DNA of 64,000 nt from Flavobacterium sp. ALJ2 (GTDB lineage Bacteria; Bacteroidota; Bacteroidia; Flavobacteriales; Flavobacteriaceae). Positions within the stretch are counted from its first letter, which is position 1, and every line of letters starts with the position of its first letter. The notes below the pieces were generated by a model. That model saw only the letters and a list, made by a program, of their open reading frames with translations, did not search any database and was not told where the DNA came from. The stretch covers positions 62,001-126,000 of the forward strand of contig NZ_JADNRC010000010.1 of assembly GCF_015594725.1 (NCBI RefSeq), read 5' to 3'. Positions 54,968 through 63,454 of this stretch are shown piece by piece. Position numbers and translations under genes: made by a program.

Positions 54968-55054
54968 TTGAAAACAATCGAGAGAATATCTAACTACAGT
55001 CTTCCTAAAGTATACACTTATAACACCTTCTGTTATATGTGTATCTGTTGCTAA
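54968..55054 (+). CDS. Candidate leader peptide ending CYMCICC
   Basis: 28 codons from TTG (54968), beginning MKTIERISNY and ending FCYMCICC with TAA at 55052-55054; four of the last seven residues are Cys (22, 25, 27, 28). It starts about 35 nt after the inferred transcription start. A hairpin at 55012-55044 overlaps the Cys codons. A peptide of this kind upstream of a sulfatase operon fits ribosome-mediated sensing of cysteinyl-tRNA. The TTG start is an inference; a shorter frame from ATG 55037 (MCICC) ends at the same stop. Confidence 0.5.
   Translation: MKTIERISNYSLPKVYTYNTFCYMCICC
55012..55044 (+). promoter_or_regulatory. Hairpin overlapping the leader-peptide Cys codons
   Basis: 14-bp stem with one T-T mismatch (TAACACTT-type left arm ACACTTATAACA at 55014-55025, right arm TGTTATATGTGT at 55031-55042, plus two outer pairs) and loop CCTTC. 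The right arm contains codons for Cys22 and Cys25, so a ribosome stalled there would keep it open. Confidence 0.55.
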
Positions 55055-55093
55055 TTCTCATCGTAATATTTTCGTTTGCGTTTACCTATCATA

Positions 55094-55115
55094 AAACTAT
55101 AAACTTATATAGTTT
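55094..55115 (+). promoter_or_regulatory. Second leader hairpin
   Basis: Perfect 8-bp stem AAACTATA/TATAGTTT with a 6-nt loop, 40 nt after the first leader peptide's stop. AT-only except for one pair, so weak; it might be an alternative partner structure. Confidence 0.35.
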
Positions 55116-55251
55116 AAACTAAACGGATTTTATTAAACCCCCTCCACAATTATCTTACTGAAAAGACAAAAACTATTCTTTAACAAATGCGTAAGGAACG
55201 GCTTGGTGGAATAACATGTAAAAAAATAAATAATTAACTAAAAAAATTAAA

Positions 55252-55284
55252 ATGAAAACAATGTATAGAAGTTGCTGTAAATAA
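55252..55284 (+). CDS. Second candidate leader peptide, MKTMYRSCCK
   Basis: Ten codons from ATG to TAA with adjacent TGC-TGT Cys codons, preceded by an A-rich stretch as at other start sites here. Its first ten bases after the initial base (TGAAAACAAT) equal those of the upstream leader peptide. A 10-bp hairpin starts 5 nt after its stop. It ends 126 nt before susC. Confidence 0.5.
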   Translation: MKTMYRSCCK

Positions 55285-55289
55285 AAAAA

Positions 55290-55315
55290 GCCATTTCTGC
55301 GGCAACAGAAATGGC
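55290..55315. promoter_or_regulatory. Perfect hairpin after the second leader peptide
   Basis: Stem GCCATTTCTG/CAGAAATGGC, loop CGGCAA. On the minus strand it is followed by TTTTTTTATTT and so has the form of an intrinsic terminator there; on the plus strand it is flanked by A tracts, so it would act as a structural or attenuation element rather than a simple terminator. Confidence 0.65.
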
Positions 55316-55410
55316 AGGCTTAAAAAAAAATGTGAATCTCTTTATAAAGGAAACGATAGTTGATTTCTCAGCTTTCGCTATGCCTTTACTATTTAAACCA
55401 ACACAAAGAA

Positions 55411-58400
55411 ATGAAAAAAAAATTAAACATATACTCATTGCTATTTCTTCTGCTTGTATCTGCCGGAATTAATGCACAAGATACAACCCCTCTTATACAA
55501 TCTAAACTCGACGGGACTATAGTCGATGATATCACAAACCAACCCATTATTGGGGCTTCTGTAAATATTAAAGGTACTACACACGGAGTGGTGACAGATA
55601 CCGAGGGAAAATTTTATTTTCAAACCGGTCAAAAACTTCCTTACACTTTAATAGTAAGTTATATAGGATATAAAAAAGCTGAAATAATCGTTAATAAAAA
55701 TCCTGTTACCATCAGTTTAAAAGAAGAACGCCAGGAACTAGACGAATTAGTCGTTGTAGGTTATGGAGCTCAAAAAAGAAAAGATATTACAGGTTCTGTA
55801 GCATCTGTTCCAAAAGCAAATTTGGCACAAGTAACCTCATCTGCAGACAACTTACTACGAGGAGCAATTCCTGGAGTAATTGTTACACAAAGTTCAGGAC
55901 AACCTGGTGCCTCATCTAGTGTACGTATTCGAGGAGGAAACTCGATTACTGCTGGTAATGAACCCCTTTATGTTGTAGACGGAATATTAATTTATAATGA
56001 CAATAGCAATAGTACTGCTGGAGTATCCTACTCTGGAGCAACTGTTAATGTATTGTCTACAATTAACCCTAGTGATATCGAATCTATTGAAGTACTTAAA
56101 GATGCATCTGCAACTGCAATTTACGGATCACGTGGTGCAAATGGTGTCGTGCTTATTACTACCAAAAAAGGAACAAAAGGACAGGATAACATTTCCTACC
56201 AAGGTTATTTCGGATTTCAGAATGTTTCAAAAAAACTAAACTTAATGAATGCCAGTCAATGGGCAAGTTTGCGCAATGATGTTCAGGCAAGTATAGGGCA
56301 AGCACCATCTTTTTCTCCTGCTCAAATAGAAGCACTAAAAACTTCAGGAGGATATGACTGGCAATCGGCAGCATTAAGAACTGCAGCTCCAATACAAAAT
56401 CACCAATTGACTTTCTCTGGTGGAGATGAGCGCTCGAGATATGCTGTTTCTGCAGGATATTTTGATCAAGAAGGTATTTTACTTGGATCAGATTTTAAAC
56501 GAATTTCTCTTCGCGCCAATTATGAAAGGAATTATTCTCAAGCGTTTAAATTTGGTGTAAATGCCAATTATAGCAATTCAATATCTAATGGTGTCGGATC
56601 GAATTCTAGCAGTAGACAACCCAATCCGTTAGTTGCTGCCTTGTTAACGGCTCCAGTAGTTCATATTAAAAATGATGATGGAAGTTATAATGTAACTCAA
56701 AATCCTTACGCAACATCGGTTAATGGTTATGTATCAAACCCGATTAATGATTTAGTAAATACGACCAATGAAACTAAAATTAATAGAATATTGACCAGTT
56801 TATTTGGCGAGTATAAAATAACCAAAGAACTAACCGCCAAAATTGCTGTAAGTGGAGATGTAATTGTTACCAAACAAAATTATTACGCTCCATCAAATAC
56901 TACAAATGGTGCAGGAACAAAAGGACTAGCTTCTGTTGGTGACCGATTAGTAAGTTCTGTATTAAATGAAAACACATTAAACTACAACACCCATTTTGGC
57001 GAAGACCACAAATTCTCTGCTTTGGCAGGATACACACTTCAATACACAGAAGGAGAAGTAGTTAATGCTGGCGCAAATACTTTTGTAAATGATGCTAACA
57101 CTTACAATGCCTTGCAAGATGGTGTGGGTGTAAAACCGTATAGCGATGCATTCGAAAGTGTATTGAAATCATGGTTAACCAGAATAAATTATTCTTATAA
57201 AGGTAAATACAACTTTACTTTGTCTGCACGTGCAGACGGTTCATCAAGATTTGGTTCGGAATCACTTTGGGGATACTTTCCATCGGCAGGATTTTCCTGG
57301 AATATTACCGAAGAAGAATTTGCTAAAAATATTAAAGGTGTAACCGAAGCTAAACTTAGATTAACAGCTGGAACAACAGGAAATCAGGAAATTGGAAATT
57401 ATCTTTCATTGGCTTCAATGGGTTCTGTTAATTATGCTTTTGGAGGGACATTACAAACAGGATTAGCTCCTACCCGATTGGCAAATCCAGATTTAAGATG
57501 GGAAAAAACCAATCAATACAATGTAGGTTTAGACTTGTCGTTATTGGACAGAAAAATAAATTTTGTTTTTGATGTGTATTACAAGAAAACAAATGATTTA
57601 CTTATAAATGTACCCATTCCGCTTACTTCAGGATATGCAACAGTGCTACAAAATATTGGAGGTGTAGAAAATAAAGGTATCGAAATTGGCTTAACAACAG
57701 AAAACGTAAGAACAGAAAACTTCTCATGGAATTCTAACATCGTATTCTCTGCTAATAAGAACAAAGTAGTCTCAATAGGAAATGGAGTTGATCAATTCTT
57801 TCCTGTAGTTCCTAATGGTTCTTTGTTACAACAACAGCCCGTAACGGTAAAAGTAGGGTCACCTCTTGGAACTTTCTGGGGGTATAAAACCAATGGTATT
57901 TTTCAAACCCAGGAAGAAGTTAATACGCAACCTAAAATAAACAGTCTTGCCAATACAAAAGTTGGAGATAGAAAATATGTAGATACCAACGGAGATGGAG
58001 TTATTACAGCTGCCGATAAAGGTGATCTTGGAAGTTCTCAACCAAAATTTGTGGGAAGTTTTAGTAATACAATTTCTTATCACGACTTCGATTTAAATTT
58101 CTCCTTACAAGGATCTTATGGAGGAAAAATATTTAATGCACTTAACCAACAGCTAGAAATCTCTACTCTTGGTACTAATGCTGCATCAACTCTAAATGAC
58201 CGCTGGACACCTACTAATCCAAGTAATGAAATTCCTAGAGCATCAAGTTCTCCATTAGGGATCGTTTCGGAACGCTATGTAGAAGACGCTTCTTTCCTGA
58301 GGTTAAAACTGATCACTTTTGGATATACACTACCTAAAAGCCTTTCGTCTAAACTAGGAACAAAGAGCATTAAATTTTATGTATCTGCCGAAAACTTAAT

Positions 58401-58533
58401 TACATGGACTAAATACACTGGCTATGATCCAGAGGTAAGTTCGTATGAACAAAATAATTTATATCCCGGAATTGACTTTGGAGCGTATCCAAACTCTAAA
58501 ACATTCATTTCTGGCCTGAACGTAACTTTCTAA
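55411..58533 (+). CDS. SusC/RagA-family TonB-dependent outer membrane transporter
   Basis: 1040 residues. The ATG at 55411 gives a clean signal peptide (KKKLNIYSLLFLLLVSAGINAQ). The frame is open 17 codons further upstream without signal character, so this start is preferred. A carboxypeptidase-regulatory-like domain (about 35-110: PIIGASVNIKGTTHGVVTDT) is followed by the TonB box region (ELDELVVVGYG), the plug (VRIRGGNSITAGNEPLYVVDG) and a large beta-barrel with an RGANGVVLITTK motif. With the SusD partner 15 nt later it should import an oligomer or sulfated compound. The sulfatase downstream suggests sulfate esters. Confidence 0.95.
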   Translation: MKKKLNIYSLLFLLLVSAGINAQDTTPLIQSKLDGTIVDDITNQPIIGASVNIKGTTHGVVTDTEGKFYFQTGQKLPYTLIVSYIGYKKAEIIVNKNPVTISLKEERQELDELVVVGYGAQKRKDITGSVASVPKANLAQVTSSADNLLRGAIPGVIVTQSSGQPGASSSVRIRGGNSITAGNEPLYVVDGILIYNDNSNSTAGVSYSGATVNVLSTINPSDIESIEVLKDASATAIYGSRGANGVVLITTKKGTKGQDNISYQGYFGFQNVSKKLNLMNASQWASLRNDVQASIGQAPSFSPAQIEALKTSGGYDWQSAALRTAAPIQNHQLTFSGGDERSRYAVSAGYFDQEGILLGSDFKRISLRANYERNYSQAFKFGVNANYSNSISNGVGSNSSSRQPNPLVAALLTAPVVHIKNDDGSYNVTQNPYATSVNGYVSNPINDLVNTTNETKINRILTSLFGEYKITKELTAKIAVSGDVIVTKQNYYAPSNTTNGAGTKGLASVGDRLVSSVLNENTLNYNTHFGEDHKFSALAGYTLQYTEGEVVNAGANTFVNDANTYNALQDGVGVKPYSDAFESVLKSWLTRINYSYKGKYNFTLSARADGSSRFGSESLWGYFPSAGFSWNITEEEFAKNIKGVTEAKLRLTAGTTGNQEIGNYLSLASMGSVNYAFGGTLQTGLAPTRLANPDLRWEKTNQYNVGLDLSLLDRKINFVFDVYYKKTNDLLINVPIPLTSGYATVLQNIGGVENKGIEIGLTTENVRTENFSWNSNIVFSANKNKVVSIGNGVDQFFPVVPNGSLLQQQPVTVKVGSPLGTFWGYKTNGIFQTQEEVNTQPKINSLANTKVGDRKYVDTNGDGVITAADKGDLGSSQPKFVGSFSNTISYHDFDLNFSLQGSYGGKIFNALNQQLEISTLGTNAASTLNDRWTPTNPSNEIPRASSSPLGIVSERYVEDASFLRLKLITFGYTLPKSLSSKLGTKSIKFYVSAENLITWTKYTGYDPEVSSYEQNNLYPGIDFGAYPNSKTFISGLNVTF

Positions 58534-58548
58534 GCAAAAAAATAAACG

Positions 58549-60021
58549 ATGAAAAAAATAATAATAACATTACTATTAAGTGTCGGTCTGTTTATATCGT
58601 GCACCGAACTAGAGGTAACACCAACCTCATTTGTAACCGAAGACAATTACTTTAAGACACAAGATGATGCAATTGCAAGTGTAAATGCAGTTTATGCCTC
58701 CTTAAGTCTTGATCCGGGAGAGCAAAGTTTATTTGGCAGAAATCTTTATTTCCTAACCGATATGGCTACAGATTATGCTGCAGCGGGAGTTTCGGCAACC
58801 AATCCTCAGGTAAGAGCATTAAGTAGTTTAACCCATGATGCTACTTCTGACCGTGTGCAAGTGGCTTGGCGCCAAATATATAATGGTATAAATAGAGCCA
58901 ACGTGTCTATCGATAATGTGCCTAAAGTTTCAGGTTCAGAAGTGGTAAAAACAAGATTGATTAATGAAGCTAAATTCATTAGAGCGCTTTTGTATTTTCA
59001 GGCAGTTCGTCTTTGGGGTGGAGTTCCGATAGTTTTACACGAACCAAAATCTATTGATTTAGAAAGTCTAAAAGCAAATAGAGCTACAGTAGATCAAGTG
59101 TATGCACAAATTATTACCGACCTAAAAGATGCCGAAGGCTTGCCGACTACCTATCCTGCAAATGATGCTGGACGCGCAACTTCGGGAGCGGCAAAAGCTA
59201 TTTTGGCAAAAGTATATTTGACAAGAAAAGATTGGTCTAATGCTATCCTTAAAACCAAAGAAGTGATTAATGGTGGTTATGGATATGCCCTTTTTGAAAA
59301 TTTTGCAGATGTATTTAATAAAACAAAAAAGAACGGAAAAGAACATATTTTCTCTGTACAATTTGAACCAAATCAGGCAGGAAACGGATCTAGCGGAAGT
59401 ACTTTTCAAGGTACCTCTTTTACAGGATTTACAGCCACAGAACCAGCAGATATTATCTCGGATGTAGCTTTATTTTATGATACTTATACCGCTGGAGATA
59501 CCAGAAGAGATGTAAGTTATGCTAAGCAATTACTGAATCCTTCTACAGGAACACTTTATACTTTTCCTAAACCAATATTTAAAAAATACCTGGATCTTAC
59601 AAACCTGGCTACACCTGGAAATGTGGCAATTAATTTCCCTGTTATTCGCTATGCCGATATCTTATTGTCTTTAGCGGAAGCGACAAATGAACAATCCGGA
59701 CCTACTACCGAAGCGTATGAAGCTTTAAACCAAGTAAGAAGGAGAGCTTATGGAAAACCAATTAATACGCCAAATCCTACGATAGATTTATCAGGATTAA
59801 CTCCTGCAACCTTTAGAGCAGCGATTCAGGAAGAACGCAAAAAAGAATTTGTTCAGGAAGGACAACGCTGGTATGATTTAGTTCGTTGGGGAACATTGGT
59901 AACCGAAGTAAAAAAAGTAGCAGCAAAAGCTTCTGTTTCAGAAAGAAATAATCTATACCCAATTCCGCAAAGCGAAAGAAATATTAACCCAGTTGGATTA
60001 CCTCAGAACCCTGGATATTAA
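58549..60021 (+). CDS. SusD/RagB-family surface lipoprotein
   Basis: 490 residues; signal KKIIITLLLSVGLFISC with lipobox Cys18. N-terminal TPR-like part (EDNYFKTQDDAIASVNAVYA, EAKFIRALLYFQAVRLWGG) and C-terminal SusD signature (FPVIRYADILLSLAEATNE, FRAAIQEERKKEFVQEGQRW). It captures ligand at the cell surface for the SusC protein. 15 nt after susC and 27 nt before the sulfatase gene, so one operon. Confidence 0.95.
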   Translation: MKKIIITLLLSVGLFISCTELEVTPTSFVTEDNYFKTQDDAIASVNAVYASLSLDPGEQSLFGRNLYFLTDMATDYAAAGVSATNPQVRALSSLTHDATSDRVQVAWRQIYNGINRANVSIDNVPKVSGSEVVKTRLINEAKFIRALLYFQAVRLWGGVPIVLHEPKSIDLESLKANRATVDQVYAQIITDLKDAEGLPTTYPANDAGRATSGAAKAILAKVYLTRKDWSNAILKTKEVINGGYGYALFENFADVFNKTKKNGKEHIFSVQFEPNQAGNGSSGSTFQGTSFTGFTATEPADIISDVALFYDTYTAGDTRRDVSYAKQLLNPSTGTLYTFPKPIFKKYLDLTNLATPGNVAINFPVIRYADILLSLAEATNEQSGPTTEAYEALNQVRRRAYGKPINTPNPTIDLSGLTPATFRAAIQEERKKEFVQEGQRWYDLVRWGTLVTEVKKVAAKASVSERNNLYPIPQSERNINPVGLPQNPGY

Positions 60022-60048
60022 CTACAACCATAAATAAAACTATTAAAA

Positions 60049-61980
60049 ATGAAAAAAATCAATACTAACAGTACAATCAAAAATCCTAAAAAAGGGCTTT
60101 TGATTACTGCTCTACTAGTCACACAATTAGGAGCAGTACAAGGATTTGCACAAACAAATCCAGATACAAACTTTAAAGGCGTAATAGGTAAAACCTTAGC
60201 CGACTCTAAAGAATATTGGCCAGAGCCAGTTACAGCACCAAAAGGCGCACCAAATATTATCTGGATTTTACTAGACGATGTTGGCTTTGGGGCTTCTAGC
60301 GCGTTTGGAGGTTTGATACAAACGCCCACTTTTGATAATTTAGCAAATAATGGTTTACGCTACACCAATTTTCATACAACGGCTATTTGTGCACCAACAC
60401 GTGCAGCATTATTAACCGGAAGAAATTCAGGTAAAGTACATGTTAGCGGATTTTCCCACACGGTTATGTCAGCAGGTTTTCCTGGTTGGGACGGAAGAAT
60501 TCCATCTGATAAAGGAACAATCGCTGAAATTTTAAGAGATAAAGGATACAACACTTTTGCAGTAGGTAAATATGGTTTGACGCCTGATGAAGAAGCTACC
60601 GATGCTGGTCCGTTTGACAGATGGCCAACAGGAAAAGGTTTTGAACACTTTTTTGGTTTCTTAGGATCACAAACAGATCAATACAAACCTGATTTAGTCG
60701 AGGATAATGCCCATGTTACGCCAGATGGCAGACATTTAACAGATCAGATTACCGATAAAGCCATTAGTTATATCACAAAGCAACACAAGGCCGCTCCCAA
60801 CAAACCATTCTTCTTGTATTATGCACCCGGAGCCGTTCATGCACCTCATCAGGTAGCTGATTCTTGGAGCGATCAATATAAAGGGAAATTTGATGAAGGC
60901 TGGGATGTGTATCGTGAGAAAGTATTAGCAAATCAAAAAAAATTAGGTGTAATTCCTGCTAATGCTATATTACCAGAACGTAATCCGCTTATTACAGATT
61001 GGAAAAAACTAACTCCTGATCAAAAGAAAGTATATACCCGATTCATGGAAGTATATGCTGGATATCTTACCTATACTGACTCTGAAATAGGACGAATTGT
61101 AAATCATTTAAAAGAAACCAACCAATTAGAGAATACTTTAATTTTTGTTGCAATTGGTGATAATGGAGCTAGTAAAGAAGGCACTTTACAAGGTACAATA
61201 AACCAATCTCTTTTTTCTAAAACGGTATCTGATGAACAAAATCTTCAGAATAATTTAAACAATATTGGAGAAATTGGAACAGCAAAAGGATTGAATACAA
61301 ACTATCCTTTAGGTTGGGCGCAAGCCACAAACTCCCCTTTTAAAAATTGGAAACAAGATGCTCAATCAGAAGGAGGAACACGCAATCCGTTGATTGTTTA
61401 TTATCCAAAAGAAATCAAAGAAAAAGGTGGAATAAGAAATCAATACAGCCATGTAACCGACTTACTTCCTACAACCTTAGATATTGCAGGAATTAAGGCT
61501 CCGGAATATATTAGAGAAATTAAGCAAGATGCCATACAAGGTTCTACTTTATATGCTTCGCTAAATAATGCCAAAGCCGAATCATTACACAAAGTACAAT
61601 ACTATTACATTTTTGGAAACAGAGCCATTTATAAAGATGGCTGGAAAGCTGCTGCAGCGCACCTTCCAGATTCATTTGCCATAAAAAATTCGTTAGGCAA
61701 AAACGAAGCGCCTGCACCTAGCAATTTTGATACCGATGTTTGGGAATTGTATAACCTAAACGAAGATTTTAACGAGCGCGTAAACTTGGCAAAAAAATAC
61801 CCTGAGAAATTAGCAGAACTTCAGAAATTGTTTGATGAACAAGCAAAAGAAAACAACGTATATCCGCTAATCGACTGGCAAGATGTTTTTAATAGAAGAA
61901 TACATAATCTAGGAGCTGACAAAGGCAAAACACTTCAGGAATTAGCTAAAAAAGCAACACAATCTGGAGCAACAAATTAA
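60049..61980 (+). CDS. Formylglycine-type sulfatase (arylsulfatase-like)
   Basis: 643 residues, exported (signal peptide about residues 1-35, ending VQGFAQ). The active-site motif CAPTRAALLTGR begins at Cys114, the residue converted to formylglycine. Metal-binding Asp76/Asp77 in IWILLDDVGFGAS and GDNGASKEGT in the C-half complete the site. Length fits the arylsulfatase group that hydrolyses aryl or alkyl sulfate esters. Behind SusC/SusD, it should release sulfate in the periplasm as a sulfur source. The maturation enzyme is not in the window. Confidence 0.93.
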   Translation: MKKINTNSTIKNPKKGLLITALLVTQLGAVQGFAQTNPDTNFKGVIGKTLADSKEYWPEPVTAPKGAPNIIWILLDDVGFGASSAFGGLIQTPTFDNLANNGLRYTNFHTTAICAPTRAALLTGRNSGKVHVSGFSHTVMSAGFPGWDGRIPSDKGTIAEILRDKGYNTFAVGKYGLTPDEEATDAGPFDRWPTGKGFEHFFGFLGSQTDQYKPDLVEDNAHVTPDGRHLTDQITDKAISYITKQHKAAPNKPFFLYYAPGAVHAPHQVADSWSDQYKGKFDEGWDVYREKVLANQKKLGVIPANAILPERNPLITDWKKLTPDQKKVYTRFMEVYAGYLTYTDSEIGRIVNHLKETNQLENTLIFVAIGDNGASKEGTLQGTINQSLFSKTVSDEQNLQNNLNNIGEIGTAKGLNTNYPLGWAQATNSPFKNWKQDAQSEGGTRNPLIVYYPKEIKEKGGIRNQYSHVTDLLPTTLDIAGIKAPEYIREIKQDAIQGSTLYASLNNAKAESLHKVQYYYIFGNRAIYKDGWKAAAAHLPDSFAIKNSLGKNEAPAPSNFDTDVWELYNLNEDFNERVNLAKKYPEKLAELQKLFDEQAKENNVYPLIDWQDVFNRRIHNLGADKGKTLQELAKKATQSGATN

Positions 61981-62013
61981 TAATAGCCTCGAAAATAATT
62001 CGCAAAATGTATT

Positions 62014-62159
62014 TACCACATAGAGAGATAGATTCAAAAACAAAATTTAAGGGATTCTTAGAAAATTATAATTTTTTCGCATAGTACTATGTGATTTATT
62101 TTAAGTGAAACGTCTTTTTAAGTCTTTGCAAACTATGCTTCTATGCTTCTATGTGTTAA
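62014..62159. repeat. Dispersed intergenic repeat, copy B (inverted)
   Basis: Begins ACCACATAGAGAGATAG, contains CGCATAGTACTATGTG and AAGTGAAACGTC, and ends TTCTATGTGTTAA. In reverse complement it lines up with 44139-44275 (TTAACACATAG, CGTTTCACTT, CACATAG-TATG blocks). It sits inside the sulfur operon between the sulfatase and the small membrane peptide. Confidence 0.65.
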
Positions 62160-62244
62160 GAATAATTACCAATGAGTTAATAATAAATCATGATTCAGGT
62201 CTTTTATCAAAATAGAAAAGACCTGAATCTAATAAATAAAAAAT

Positions 62245-62364
62245 ATGAAACGAGTAGACTTTGAAATAATAGGAAAAAAAATCATCGTTGGAGCGATTAT
62301 TTTTTTAGTTCCGCTAATCATTTTGGCAGGAGGTTTAACATTAATTAATCAAATTTTAAAATAA
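62245..62364 (+). CDS. 39-residue single-span membrane peptide
   Basis: Small gene, ATG to TAA, encoding a charged start (KRVDFEIIGKK) and a membrane helix (IIVGAIIFLVPLIILAGG). It ends 6 nt before the hydroxylase gene, which makes translation real and coupled likely. It may assist the membrane hydroxylase, as small helices often do; no family recognised. Confidence 0.6.
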   Translation: MKRVDFEIIGKKIIVGAIIFLVPLIILAGGLTLINQILK

Positions 62365-62370
62365 GAGATC

Positions 62371-63450
62371 ATGGCAACAACTCATAATTCAAACAAAAGA
62401 CTAACAAGAGATTTGAGCATTAGTCTTTTATTATATACATTACCTGTATTAGCAATTTACTTGTATTTTAAATTAAGTAATGGTGTAGTAAGTGAATCAC
62501 ATATTTCATTACCCTCCTATTTAGAGTTTATAAAACCAGCTTTTACTCACATACGAACATGGGGATTAATCGTTTTTATGTTGATTCTAGGCATCGTAGA
62601 ATTTGCTGCCGGTTTATATGATGATCAATGGACAGGCGAAGAACGCAAAATAGATATTGTTTGTTTCTTGGCACCAAAATTACTTTTACCTCCAGTAATT
62701 GCTTTTTTTAGCTTGACTGTTTTACCATTTTTAATTCCTAATCTAGAAAATTCCCTTTCTTGGATTCCGTTTTGGGGAGGCTTTTTCCTAATTGCAATAG
62801 CCGACGATTTAACCCAATATTGGTATCACCGTTTGCATCATCAAGTACCTTTTTTATGGCGTTTTCATAGAACACACCATTCCGCACCATATATGGGAAT
62901 GGCAATGGCATCAAGACAAAACTTTATCTATACCGTTTTCTTTTCTCAAATATACCTAACAGCAACTTTAACGTATTTAGGATTAGGATTACCTGCTTTA
63001 TTTGTTTTGGTTATAAAAAGCTTTATCACTTTGGGAGCACATTCAAGCATTGCCTGGGATAAACCATTTTATAAATACAAAGTTTTACATCCTATTGCAT
63101 GGGTTTTAGAACGATTAATTTCGACTCCAGCCACGCATCACGCACATCATGCTGATACTAGCGGTGACGGAATTGGACATTTTAAAGGCAACTTTGGTAA
63201 TATGTTTTTCATTTGGGATATGATTTTCGGGACAGGTTTAATTACTCGTAAATTCCCAAAATCATACGGAATGAAATCCTATAAACAAGAAGAATGGTAT
63301 GCGCAATTTCTTTGGCCAATATTCAAATCTAAAAAAGAAGGAAGTGCCCTGGCTGAAGGAGTTCTCGCAGTTCCATTAACACAAAAAGCAAATAATACTG
63401 CTAACCAAAGTCCAAGTCCAGTTTATTATGAACATCAAACTCAATCGTAA
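62371..63450 (+). CDS. Fatty acid hydroxylase / sterol desaturase superfamily protein
   Basis: 359 residues, about four to six membrane segments. The di-iron His boxes are visible: YWYHRLHHQV, WRFHRTHHSAP and THHAHHADTSGD. It uses iron and oxygen to hydroxylate or desaturate lipids in the membrane. Position in a sulfatase operon suggests work on a lipid-like substrate, for example a sulfated lipid or sulfonolipid, but this is inference. The next gene begins 4 nt later. Confidence 0.9.
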   Translation: MATTHNSNKRLTRDLSISLLLYTLPVLAIYLYFKLSNGVVSESHISLPSYLEFIKPAFTHIRTWGLIVFMLILGIVEFAAGLYDDQWTGEERKIDIVCFLAPKLLLPPVIAFFSLTVLPFLIPNLENSLSWIPFWGGFFLIAIADDLTQYWYHRLHHQVPFLWRFHRTHHSAPYMGMAMASRQNFIYTVFFSQIYLTATLTYLGLGLPALFVLVIKSFITLGAHSSIAWDKPFYKYKVLHPIAWVLERLISTPATHHAHHADTSGDGIGHFKGNFGNMFFIWDMIFGTGLITRKFPKSYGMKSYKQEEWYAQFLWPIFKSKKEGSALAEGVLAVPLTQKANNTANQSPSPVYYEHQTQS

Positions 63451-63454
63451 AAAC

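Noticed and set aside
55181..55236. Frame MRKERLGGITCKKINN in the susC leader as a third leader peptide
   Set aside because: Only one Cys and no hairpin linked to it; too weak to list.
55290..55315. CGGCAAC in the hairpin loop as part of a SAM riboswitch
   Set aside because: None of the other SAM-I core elements is present nearby.
55247..55438. A 63-codon minus-strand frame and a minus-strand terminator-like hairpin in the susC leader
   Set aside because: No promoter or family match; it overlaps the leader peptide and the susC start. The hairpin is better explained as part of the leader, although minus-strand termination cannot be excluded.
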